61,833 bases of DNA. It comes from Lachnospiraceae bacterium (GTDB taxonomy: Bacteria; Bacillota; Clostridia; Lachnospirales; Lachnospiraceae). This document shows, one piece after another, positions 34,101 to 41,935 of this stretch (position 1 is the first letter of the stretch; every line of letters begins with the position of its first letter). A program made the position numbers and the translations under genes. Location of the stretch: positions 1-61,833 of the forward strand of contig JAUNGG010000020.1 in NCBI GenBank assembly GCA_030524635.1, written 5' to 3'. The notes beneath the pieces were generated by a model, which saw nothing but the letters and a program-made list of their open reading frames with translations, was not told where the DNA came from and made no database searches.

Positions 34101-35882
34101 TTACACCTCCTTTTTAATTGCATTGACCGGACAGATCTGCTCACAGATGCTGCAGCCTAAGCAGTCCTTGCCGATATATGCCTTCCTTGCTTCCCGCTCG
34201 AAATGGATCGCCGGGCAGCCTGCCTTCAGACAGGATTTGCAGCCGATACAGCCCTCCCGGTCTACCTGATACCGGTCACGGAAGGCATTGGGGAATTCCT
34301 CCTTGTTTTCCTGGGACATTTTCTTTAAGGCACATGGCCAGCGTGTGATGATCACAGAAGGCTCATTCAGTGCCAGCGCTTCCTCCAGCGCCTGCTTGAA
34401 TTCATCCAGATGATTGGGGTTAACGGTTACTACATGCTTTACATTAATGGCCCGGCAGATTGCAGGAATGTCAACCTCAGGCGCCGGATCTCCCTGTGCG
34501 GTAAAGCCGGAAGCCGGATTTTCCTGGTGTCCGGTCATACCGGTGATACGATTATCCAGAATGATGGTTACTGTATTGCTCTGGTTGTAGGTAACATCGA
34601 TCAGGGAATTCACGCCGGTGTGCAGAAAGGTGGAATCTCCCAGCACCGCTACCACCCGCATATCCCCGCCTACCTTATTCATGATTTGCTGGAAGCCGTG
34701 GCCGATGCTGATGCTGGATCCCATGCAGATTCCGGTATCGCCTACATAATAAGGCTCCACTGGACTGAGGCTGTAGCATCCGATATCGGAAGCCACCATA
34801 ATATTCTTCATCTTGGAAAGAGTGTAGAATACTCCACGGTGAGGGCAGCCTGCGCAGAATGCCGGCGGCCTGGATAAGATCTTCGACCGGTCTACATCCG
34901 GCTTTTCACTGGTGATATTCAGAAGCTTTTCCCGCAGAACGTCAGGCAGCAGCTCTCCTGTTACCGGCAGCACATCCTTTCCGATGCACGGAATTCCGGC
35001 CAGGCGCATTTCATTTTCAATCAGCGGATCCGTCTCCTCGATCACATAAAGCTTATCCACCTTTTTAGAAAAGGCCCGGATGCTCTCAATGGGAAGAGGA
35101 TTTACAAATCCAATTTTATAATAAGAAGCAGTATCTCCGAACACCTCTTTTGCAAAGTAATAGCTGCATCCGGAACATACGATGCCGATCTTCGTATCGT
35201 GCATTTCCTCCCGGTTGAATGGGGTGGTTTCTGAGTACTCCTTTAAATCCTCCAGCTTCTGATAGCTGTGGGCAACCATTGCCGGTGAATGTGCCGGCAG
35301 CGGAATGTATTTTGCTGCATTCTTTTTATAAGGACGTACCGGTATCTCGGTACGCTCGCCGGTCTCAACCACACATTTCGAGTGGCAGACTCTGGTGGTC
35401 ATGTGCAGTGCAACCAGGGAATCCGATACCTCACTGATGCGAAATGCTTCCTTGACCATGTCCAGCGCCTCCTGGCTGTCCGCAGGCTCAAAGAAAGGAT
35501 AACGTGCATGCTTGAAGAAGGTTCTGTCATCCTGTGCCGACTGTCCGCTGGACTGCTGGCCCGGTTCATCTGCTACTGCCACTACCATGCCGGCTTCACA
35601 TCCGGTATAAGAAAAGCACATCCACGGATCCCCTGATGCGTTTACACCCACACATTTCATGGATACAAATGAGCGGACACCGGCCAGCGATGCGCCTAAC
35701 GCACTTTCCATCGCAACCTTTTCATTTGGCGCCCATTCTGCACAGATGTCTTTTTTATCAAATTTAGCCAGATTTTCCATAATCTCTGTGCTTGGCGTTC
35801 CCGGATAGGCCGATGCAAACTGTGCTCCAGCCTCCCATACACCACGCGCAACGGCTTCATTGCCCGTCATAAGAACTTTCAT
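34101..35882 (-). CDS. iorA: Indolepyruvate:ferredoxin oxidoreductase, alpha subunit
   Basis: Catalytic thiamine diphosphate subunit. The 593-residue product has an N-terminal pyrimidine-binding domain (FASAYPGTPSTEI), a central region, the C-terminal TPP domain (AVLGDSTFLHTGVNSLIDV) and two 4Fe-4S clusters at the end: CIGCKSCLKAGCP and CLGCSICEQICP. The ATG at 35882 has AAAAGGGG upstream; an earlier opening is not supported. It follows the PBP-fold gene by about 77 bases. Confidence 0.95.
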   Translation of the reverse strand: MKVLMTGNEAVARGVWEAGAQFASAYPGTPSTEIMENLAKFDKKDICAEWAPNEKVAMESALGASLAGVRSFVSMKCVGVNASGDPWMCFSYTGCEAGMVVAVADEPGQQSSGQSAQDDRTFFKHARYPFFEPADSQEALDMVKEAFRISEVSDSLVALHMTTRVCHSKCVVETGERTEIPVRPYKKNAAKYIPLPAHSPAMVAHSYQKLEDLKEYSETTPFNREEMHDTKIGIVCSGCSYYFAKEVFGDTASYYKIGFVNPLPIESIRAFSKKVDKLYVIEETDPLIENEMRLAGIPCIGKDVLPVTGELLPDVLREKLLNITSEKPDVDRSKILSRPPAFCAGCPHRGVFYTLSKMKNIMVASDIGCYSLSPVEPYYVGDTGICMGSSISIGHGFQQIMNKVGGDMRVVAVLGDSTFLHTGVNSLIDVTYNQSNTVTIILDNRITGMTGHQENPASGFTAQGDPAPEVDIPAICRAINVKHVVTVNPNHLDEFKQALEEALALNEPSVIITRWPCALKKMSQENKEEFPNAFRDRYQVDREGCIGCKSCLKAGCPAIHFEREARKAYIGKDCLGCSICEQICPVNAIKKEV

Positions 35883-35959
35883 TATTTCGCCCCTTTTCCA
35901 ATTTATTTTTGACTGCGATGCAGCTGCCTGGTAAGTCACAGCTGCATCCGCATTTCTAA

Positions 35960-36832
35960 TTACAGGAATGATTCATCGAAAATCTCATTGATCGTAAAGA
36001 TACGTGAAATAAGACCTTGCTCATAAGAATATTTCATAGCCATTTCTACGGCATTCCAGACATTCTTGACTCCGCACTGCAGTGGGAACCGCTCGCCTCT
36101 CTCTTCAACTGGATACGCCTGCTCCAGCCCCTTGGCGATCAGATCATAAACCCCATGAACAGCGTCCATATCCGCACTGTCCTTGAAAACTACCATGTGG
36201 TTGATGGGAACTGCATGATGTGCTTCAAACCACTGGGTGATGGCGCCGTCCACATCGGGAACCAGCCGCTCCAGTCCTTCCGGTGCGCCCTGCTTGGTTC
36301 CCATGATCACTGCTGCCAGTTCACCGGAACGAACCATATCCGCCAGATCGGCACCTTCTAAAAATTCCACATTGGATGGGCACTCATAGTCAGCCATGTG
36401 CTGCGCCTCGGTGGTGACCCAGGTCACATCCTTGGACGGAACTCCAAACTGCTCTGACAGAACGCCCCGCACCCACACGCCAGTTGTCTGGGTGTAAGAA
36501 CGAACGCCAACCTTCTTTCCCTTCAGATCCGATGGGCTCATCTTTCCCAGAGACGGATTGTACCAAAGGCTGCCGTGATGGAATTCTCCGCCCATTACCA
36601 CCGGCAGAAGCTTGATCGGCTTTCCGGCATCCAGAGCCTGTAAAAAGGTTCCCAGCGCCATCTCGCAGATATCAAACCGCTGATCCTTAAGCATATCATC
36701 AAAAGCCTTTCGGATGGGCTTATATTCGGTAAAATTTAATTTAAGCTCCGGATTGGCTAAGCTGCCGTCCTTCACGGCACGGGTATGGGGATAGGTATCC
36801 AGAACAATGGAAACTTCTTTTATCTCAGACAT
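35960..36832 (-). CDS. PBP2-fold protein like 4,5-dihydroxyphthalate decarboxylase, no signal peptide
   Basis: A 290-residue protein resembling substrate-binding proteins of the NMT1/THI5-like group and 4,5-dihydroxyphthalate decarboxylase. Visible features are YKPIRKAFDDMLKDQRFDICEMALG, MGGEFHHGSLWYNP and LKGKKVGVRSYTQTTGVWVRG. There is no signal peptide or lipobox, and no ABC transporter genes are adjacent, so a cytoplasmic enzyme (decarboxylase or related) is more likely than a transport receptor. It lies between rraA-like gene 1 and iorA. The reaction is not proven. Confidence 0.7.
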   Translation of the reverse strand: MSEIKEVSIVLDTYPHTRAVKDGSLANPELKLNFTEYKPIRKAFDDMLKDQRFDICEMALGTFLQALDAGKPIKLLPVVMGGEFHHGSLWYNPSLGKMSPSDLKGKKVGVRSYTQTTGVWVRGVLSEQFGVPSKDVTWVTTEAQHMADYECPSNVEFLEGADLADMVRSGELAAVIMGTKQGAPEGLERLVPDVDGAITQWFEAHHAVPINHMVVFKDSADMDAVHGVYDLIAKGLEQAYPVEERGERFPLQCGVKNVWNAVEMAMKYSYEQGLISRIFTINEIFDESFL

Positions 36833-36858
36833 TACAAATTCCTCCTTATTTTCGGCTG

Positions 36859-37533
36859 CTAATCGATGATCTCACAGCCCAGGTTAGCCAGGGTCACTGC
36901 AAAACCACTTCTGTCCCACTTGCCTTCTGCAATGGTGGCAAGCAGCTTCTTCTCTCCTTCATTCTGCTTTACGGCTTTTTGGGCCACTTCAGCAGCATCC
37001 TCCGGCCGGATCACAACAAGGCCGTCCGCGTCACCTACCAGGATATCACCTGGCATGATCACCATACCGCCGCAGACAACGGGAGTATTGATCTCTCCTG
37101 GACCATTTTTCATGGGGCCGTTTGGATTCTGGCCCAGTGCATAAACCGGAAAATCCATTTCAGCAGTTGCTTCCACATCACGGATGCAGCCATTTACGAT
37201 AAATCCGGCGATTCCCCGCTTCTTTGCGTAGGTCATCATGATCTCACCGCAGAGGGCGCGCTCCATGTAGCCGCCGCCGTCTACTACGATCACATCCCCC
37301 GGCTGTGCCAGGTCGATAGCCCGGTTAAACATCAGATTGTTTCCTGCGGGAACCCGGACGGTAAAGGCAGTGCCTAAAAGAGGTGCCTTATTGTAAGGCT
37401 TAAGACCTCTTAAGGAAAACATGCGGTTCATATTATCATCGATGTTCGGCGTAGGGATTCCCCGAAACAGCTCTACAAGAGCCCGGTCTGCACGCTTGAT
37501 GTTGTTATATTGACGAAATCCTACATTAGACAT
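36859..37533 (-). CDS. RraA family protein 1 (CHA/HMG aldolase-like)
   Basis: RraA-fold protein of 224 residues. The fold includes 4-carboxy-4-hydroxy-2-oxoadipate (CHA) aldolase, which gives pyruvate and oxaloacetate, and RNase E regulators. The glycine-rich segment VIVVDGGGYMERALCGEI and GFIVNGCIRDVEAT are clear. Compared with paralogues 2 and 3, the acid after RD-x2 is replaced by Ala (RDVEA), so metal binding may differ. AAAGGAG precedes the ATG at 37533. It is the last of three tandem paralogues. Confidence 0.85.
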   Translation of the reverse strand: MSNVGFRQYNNIKRADRALVELFRGIPTPNIDDNMNRMFSLRGLKPYNKAPLLGTAFTVRVPAGNNLMFNRAIDLAQPGDVIVVDGGGYMERALCGEIMMTYAKKRGIAGFIVNGCIRDVEATAEMDFPVYALGQNPNGPMKNGPGEINTPVVCGGMVIMPGDILVGDADGLVVIRPEDAAEVAQKAVKQNEGEKKLLATIAEGKWDRSGFAVTLANLGCEIID

Positions 37534-37577
37534 AACGATCTCCTTTCCTGCCTGCAATTGCTTGCCTGCGCAGACAA

Positions 37578-38264
37578 TTACTTGTTCTCTGCCTTCTTAG
37601 CCTCCTGCAGGAAGTAATAGCCGGTTGCCTCACGAGCCTTGTCCAGGCGCATTCCCTGCTTGATAAAGCCCTCGATTACTTTCTCTCTCTCATGGATCTC
37701 CTGTGCCGCCTTCAGCACCTTCTCCGCAACCTCAAAGGGAACACTTAAAACACCGGTGTCATCGCCGAAGATCAGATCGCCAGGCTTAACCTCTACGCCT
37801 GCAATGCGGACAGGCACCTGGGTAGCCTCAAGATAGGAATGCATTTTTCCGGTCCACATGAACGTAGCCCGTGCGAAGGTAGGATATTTCATCTCACGGA
37901 TATCCGGGATATCGCGGATAATACCGTCAGCGATGGTGCCGTTTACGCCATTGCGCATTGCAACACGGCTCATCAGATCACCCCAGCAGGAATAATCCAG
38001 GCGGCCGCCGTTATCAATTACTACAACATTGCCTGCCGGTACTTCATCCAGATAATCCATCTTTCCTTCAAATCCGCCCTGGCAAACGCCGAACAGAACG
38101 GTAAATGCCTGACCGCAGATCTTGGTTCCCGGAACGATGCAGTTTAAGCCAAACATACCTGTGTGATAGCCAAAACGATTGATCGCGTCCGCAACCTCTG
38201 TTGTATCCAGTTCCTTATATGCTTCAATGATTTCCGGTGCTAAAACTCTATCCTTTAATTCCAT
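37578..38264 (-). CDS. RraA family protein 2 (CHA/HMG aldolase-like)
   Basis: A 228-residue RraA-fold protein. It keeps VVVIDNGGRLDYSCWGDLMS and GIIRDIPDI, with the RD-x2-D pattern typical of metal-dependent CHA/HMG aldolases. A C-terminal extension (about 20 residues, Lys/Glu-rich) is not present in the other two. AAAGGAG is seven bases before the ATG at 38264. It lies between paralogues 1 and 3; all three are divergent from each other, so they are not recent copies. Confidence 0.87.
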   Translation of the reverse strand: MELKDRVLAPEIIEAYKELDTTEVADAINRFGYHTGMFGLNCIVPGTKICGQAFTVLFGVCQGGFEGKMDYLDEVPAGNVVVIDNGGRLDYSCWGDLMSRVAMRNGVNGTIADGIIRDIPDIREMKYPTFARATFMWTGKMHSYLEATQVPVRIAGVEVKPGDLIFGDDTGVLSVPFEVAEKVLKAAQEIHEREKVIEGFIKQGMRLDKAREATGYYFLQEAKKAENK

Positions 38265-38319
38265 AATGATTCTCCTTTCACCCCTTTTGGGCATTTCATC
38301 TGTTCACTCTTTAAATGAT

Positions 38320-38985
38320 TTACTTCAGCATGTTTTCGTAGTTTGCCTTTGTATCAACCTCGCCAAGCCGGGCGCCTGCCTTGATGCTGCGGATCATCTC
38401 TTCTTCCTTGGCTGCGATCTCCTCAGCCTTGGCCGTTACCTCCTCAATCCGCTCCTGAGGAATAATAACAACACCGCTCTTATCGCCTACCACAATATCT
38501 CCGAAACGGCACAGGGCTCCGCCGCAGCAGATAGGCTCATTGATCGCTGCTTCCATAAAACGGCCCCGGGCAGTCAGAACCGTTCTTCCCTTGCAGTACA
38601 TTGGGAACTGCAGCTCTACGATCTCATCGATATCACGTACCAGGCCGTCTGATACCCAGCCTTCCAGGCCGTTCATGCAGGCTGCGGTTGCTGCGATTCC
38701 TCCGCAGGTATTCATATCCGGACGAACGCTGCCCTCCACAACAACCACACTGCCGGGCGCCGCATTCTGGATGGTCTCCATACCGCCGTGCTTCTGCTTC
38801 GGCAGATGATCGGTAGGAATAAAGCGCTGTGTGATCGCCGGACCGACGATCTTCTTGCAGCTTTCATAAAGGGGCTCGATTCCATGGCATACATTGGAAA
38901 ATCCCAGTGCATCCATAGCATCCGAAATATTGGTAGTACCCAGCTTATACAGCCGTTCTCTCAGTTCGTTTGTAAATTCAGCCAT
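38320..38985 (-). CDS. RraA family protein 3 (CHA/HMG aldolase-like)
   Basis: A 221-residue RraA-fold protein, first of the three in transcription order. It has VVVVEGSVRPDMNTCGGIAAT and GLVRDIDEI, the RD-x2-E pattern of metal-dependent aldolases. The acidic residue seen before the x20 spacer in paralogues 1 and 2 is Gly here. AAGGAGG precedes the ATG at 38985. Its start lies 27 bases after the GalB-like gene ends. Confidence 0.87.
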   Translation of the reverse strand: MAEFTNELRERLYKLGTTNISDAMDALGFSNVCHGIEPLYESCKKIVGPAITQRFIPTDHLPKQKHGGMETIQNAAPGSVVVVEGSVRPDMNTCGGIAATAACMNGLEGWVSDGLVRDIDEIVELQFPMYCKGRTVLTARGRFMEAAINEPICCGGALCRFGDIVVGDKSGVVIIPQERIEEVTAKAEEIAAKEEEMIRSIKAGARLGEVDTKANYENMLK

Positions 38986-39011
38986 ATCTGTAACCTCCTT
39001 CGATTCATTCA

Positions 39012-39761
39012 TTAAAAAGTCTGCAGCTTGGAAACCGGCAGCTCTGCAACAACAAGGGCATCGCTCATTGTAAAGGACTCTGCATATTTAATGGTCTTGC
39101 TTCCGATGGTTCTGGCTGCCTGCCAGCCTCTGTGGGTGCTGAGTCTTGTATGAATATTCGGGCCTTCCGTCTGAGTTGCGATGCACTTCATAGCCTCCAG
39201 CTTCTTCTCAAAGAAATCGGTAATGTCGATGTATACAGCGGGAACGTAGCCGCTGCGCTCCGGCTCAGATGCCTCGAAGCCGTAGATGGGAACTGCCTTT
39301 GCAGGCTTTAATCCATTGCTCTCGATGCCGGCCTGTCTGGACAGGATGGAAGCGCGGTAAACGATCTCTCTTGCCAGTCCGTGATCCGGGTTGGTGCTGT
39401 CCTGCTTGTCATGTGTGATGATCAGGGTCGGCTGTACCTCACGGATCTTCTCATTCAGCTTCTGAACCACATCTGAGTTCACATCCAGCAGGAAGTCATC
39501 GTAATCCCACATCTCAAAATTCGTTACGCCCAGAACCTTTGCCGCATTCATGGACTCAGTCATACGGATCTTCTTAACATTTTCAGCCGTCTGCCCTTCC
39601 TGTCTCCAAAGAGGACCGGACTCTCCACGGGCTCCATAGGTAAGACAAACTACAAACACCTGAGCACCCCCTGCCAGATATTTTGCAATGGTACCGCTGC
39701 TGCGCCATACCCAGTCTGCAGAATGTGCAGATACTACTAATAAACGCTGATCTTTTAACAT
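39012..39761 (-). CDS. PIG-L family protein, GalB-type (4-oxalomesaconate hydratase-like)
   Basis: A 249-residue PIG-L (LmbE) fold protein. The usual PHPDD motif is replaced by SAHSADWVWRSSG (11-23), the form known in GalB, the oxalomesaconate hydratase of gallate catabolism. Other GalB-like segments are CLTYGARGES, LIITHDKQDSTNPDHGLA and PIYGFEASEPERSGY. In the aerobic pathway GalB acts just before CHA aldolase, and three aldolase-like genes follow here. A deacetylase activity is less likely with this motif but cannot be excluded. Confidence 0.82.
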   Translation of the reverse strand: MLKDQRLLVVSAHSADWVWRSSGTIAKYLAGGAQVFVVCLTYGARGESGPLWRQEGQTAENVKKIRMTESMNAAKVLGVTNFEMWDYDDFLLDVNSDVVQKLNEKIREVQPTLIITHDKQDSTNPDHGLAREIVYRASILSRQAGIESNGLKPAKAVPIYGFEASEPERSGYVPAVYIDITDFFEKKLEAMKCIATQTEGPNIHTRLSTHRGWQAARTIGSKTIKYAESFTMSDALVVAELPVSKLQTF

Positions 39762-39820
39762 ATCGATTTTCTTCCTTTCATCATTAAAATTCTATTATAT
39801 TGATTCACCGGTCTGACTGC

Positions 39821-40717
39821 TTATCCAAGGAGCAGCTGCTTCGGGTTATTGTAAATGGTCTTTCTCACATCCGTCTCAGAAATACCGTTCTCCAGCATCC
39901 AGTTGGCAAAATCAAGGAGTCCCTCGTCCGGATATTTGTGCTTTCTCTGTCCCAGATCGGTGCTGATAATGATATGATCGCATCCAACCGACTTGATCTG
40001 ATTCAGGCACACATCCCATGCCACCTTTCCGGTGGTACAGCTGTTGGAGCAATGCTCCATATAAACACCATACTTATTGACATACTCGATCTGATCTTCA
40101 ATGTCCCAGAAGCAAAGCTGAGAATCTACATGGGTGCAGACGATCCGCTCAACCTTGCGTTCCCGTGCTGCCTTGATCAGTGCCTTTGCCTCACGTACGG
40201 AAATATGTCCGGTTGCCAGCACCATATCATATCTGGCAATGACATCCAGAACCTCGATGGCCTCCGGCACTACCTTGCCGTCATCATCCAGCACTCTTAC
40301 AGGCTTTAATGTCATTCCGTCTGCCTGCATGGAGAGAAGTACATCTAACCAGAATGGGCGGCGTCCGCCTTCTTCTACATGCTCTGTCTTTTTGATGGCA
40401 GCTACGGTATCTACCGTAGGGAACCAGACTACCTTGGCGCCGTCTCTTGCAGCCGCATCCACTGCGTAAGGATTCAGTCCGCCTACGGAATTATTGAGAA
40501 CGATGCTGCCGAAGGTCTGGCACTCCGGTACTCTTGCATTTGCTACCTTTGCCCAGGAGGAGCTTGGGAAATAATGACTCTTGATCACGAAGCCTGCCAT
40601 GCCTGCAGCCTTTACACGTTCTGCTTCCTCAAGATAGTCCAGCTTTCTGTCCATGATGTCTGGACCTGTGTGGATGTGCATGTCATATGCACCAGTAATA
40701 ATTGTATCGCTCATCAT
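39821..40717 (-). CDS. Amidohydrolase-fold protein (DUF6282-like)
   Basis: A TIM-barrel metal-dependent hydrolase of 298 residues. The metal-ligand pattern of the amidohydrolase superfamily is visible: DMHIHTGPD near the N-terminus, IKSHYFP, ATGHIS, CTHVDS and an Asp in IISTDLGQRKH. In the lignin/protocatechuate pathway a member of this superfamily (LigI) opens 2-pyrone-4,6-dicarboxylate to oxalomesaconate, which the next gene product could use. Sequence alone does not prove that role. The start lies at tandem ATGs (40717/40714) after AGAGGTG. It is the first gene of the operon that runs to ptb. Confidence 0.78.
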   Translation of the reverse strand: MMSDTIITGAYDMHIHTGPDIMDRKLDYLEEAERVKAAGMAGFVIKSHYFPSSSWAKVANARVPECQTFGSIVLNNSVGGLNPYAVDAAARDGAKVVWFPTVDTVAAIKKTEHVEEGGRRPFWLDVLLSMQADGMTLKPVRVLDDDGKVVPEAIEVLDVIARYDMVLATGHISVREAKALIKAARERKVERIVCTHVDSQLCFWDIEDQIEYVNKYGVYMEHCSNSCTTGKVAWDVCLNQIKSVGCDHIIISTDLGQRKHKYPDEGLLDFANWMLENGISETDVRKTIYNNPKQLLLG

Positions 40718-40754
40718 TAACACCTCTCTTTTTGTTTTAGCTCTGTCTTAGCTT

Positions 40755-40787
40755 GGTTTTATTATAAAATGCAGCAGATCCAAAAGT
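40755..40787 (-). promoter_or_regulatory. Candidate promoter of the amidohydrolase-to-ptb operon
   Basis: On the minus strand TTTACT is followed after 18 bases by a perfect TATAAT (about 40763-40768). It is about 50 bases before the start of the operon. Confidence 0.45.
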
Positions 40788-40800
40788 AAAATATAGATAA

Positions 40801-40831
40801 TTTCATTAAACTTTAAAAAAATATATGATCT
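40801..40831 (-). promoter_or_regulatory. Shared AT-rich motif upstream of the amidohydrolase operon
   Basis: AACTTTAAAAAAATATA (40809-40825) also occurs exactly at 44590-44606, upstream of the M29-like gene, and flanking bases are similar. It is a candidate binding site for the island's LysR regulator. Confidence 0.45.
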
Positions 40832-40937
40832 TTATTGGTCATTTTGCGAGAAACCGGGATGTTTAAATTTGGCTCCTCATGTTATAATAACGGTAGTTGA
40901 TACTTATTTTCATTACAGCTGTTACGGAGGCAGTACT

Positions 40938-41828
40938 ATGACGATTACACAAATGCAATACTTCGTTGCCGTATGTGAATACGGAACGATATCAAAATCC
41001 GCTGAAATGCTCCACATCTCACAGCCATCCATCTCCCTGGCCATTAAAGATCTGGAGGAGCAGTTCGGAGTTACCCTGTTTGATCGTGAGAACAAGCGGC
41101 TTCTGCTTTCCCAGGAGGGGAAGTATATGTATGAAGTCACAAAAAATATTTTGACACAGATCGATGCACTGGAGGTTCAGATGAAGGAACTGGGAACCCA
41201 CCAGAATCAGCTCTGTATCTCGGTCCCCATTCATACCGGAATGTTTCTGCTCAATTTCTTTATGATCGATTTCCGCAAAACACACCCGGACATTCATTTT
41301 ATCATCCGGCAGTACAATTCCCCGAAGGCCTTCAAATCTCTGGATGACGGCTCCTGCGATGTTGCCATCATCGTTGACGAAGAAAAGCTTCCCGGAAATC
41401 TGGAAAAGAGAGCCATTTTCCATTCCGAATTTGTGTTCTGCATCCATCCGGACCATCCTCTGGCAAAGGAAGAAGCGATTCATCTGACTGACATTAAAAA
41501 CGATCCCATCATCCTCAGCCAGGAAAATTCCTATATGGCAAAGATCCTGAAAAAGGAGTTTTATAAGATCAACTCCGTTCCCAACATTCTCATGTACGGT
41601 GTCCAGCTGTCACTGATCCGGGATCTGGTGTCCTCTAAGCAGGCAGGAACCTTCCTGATCAAGGAGCTGGCTGACAGCTGGCCGGAGGTTACCACGGTTC
41701 CGCTGAAGGAAAAGATACCTATTACCTTTTCCCTGGTGTGGCGGAAGGATAAATTCCACAATAAGAAAACACATACATTAATTGAACATATTCTTTCTCA
41801 ATCCGATCCGGATCTGGCTACTTCATAG
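40938..41828 (+). CDS. LysR family transcriptional regulator of the catabolic island
   Basis: 296-residue LysR regulator with the N-terminal winged helix (ITQMQYFVAVCEYGTISKSA, HISQPSISLAIKDLEE) and a C-terminal co-inducer domain. The ATG at 40938 has CGGAGG upstream. It is transcribed away from the amidohydrolase operon and towards the SLC13 permease, with a shared terminator. LysR proteins often regulate the divergent operon, so this is the probable regulator of the pathway; the inducer is likely the transported acid or an intermediate. Confidence 0.92.
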   Translation: MTITQMQYFVAVCEYGTISKSAEMLHISQPSISLAIKDLEEQFGVTLFDRENKRLLLSQEGKYMYEVTKNILTQIDALEVQMKELGTHQNQLCISVPIHTGMFLLNFFMIDFRKTHPDIHFIIRQYNSPKAFKSLDDGSCDVAIIVDEEKLPGNLEKRAIFHSEFVFCIHPDHPLAKEEAIHLTDIKNDPIILSQENSYMAKILKKEFYKINSVPNILMYGVQLSLIRDLVSSKQAGTFLIKELADSWPEVTTVPLKEKIPITFSLVWRKDKFHNKKTHTLIEHILSQSDPDLATS

Positions 41829-41839
41829 TGATGACGAAA

Positions 41840-41879
41840 AATCGGCCAAAACCTTTCAAAAGGTTCTGGCCGATTCTTT
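41840..41879. terminator. Bidirectional terminator between lysR and the permease gene
   Basis: AATCGGCCA (41840-41848) pairs with TGGCCGATT (41867-41875) around an inner stem AACCTTT/AAAGGTT. T-rich sequence follows on the plus strand and TTTTTC on the minus strand, so both convergent genes are served. Confidence 0.85.
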
Positions 41880-41935
41880 ATGCTGATTTTTATGATCGGC
41901 AGCGTTTCCCTGCCTTCACAGTTCGCTGCTGATCT

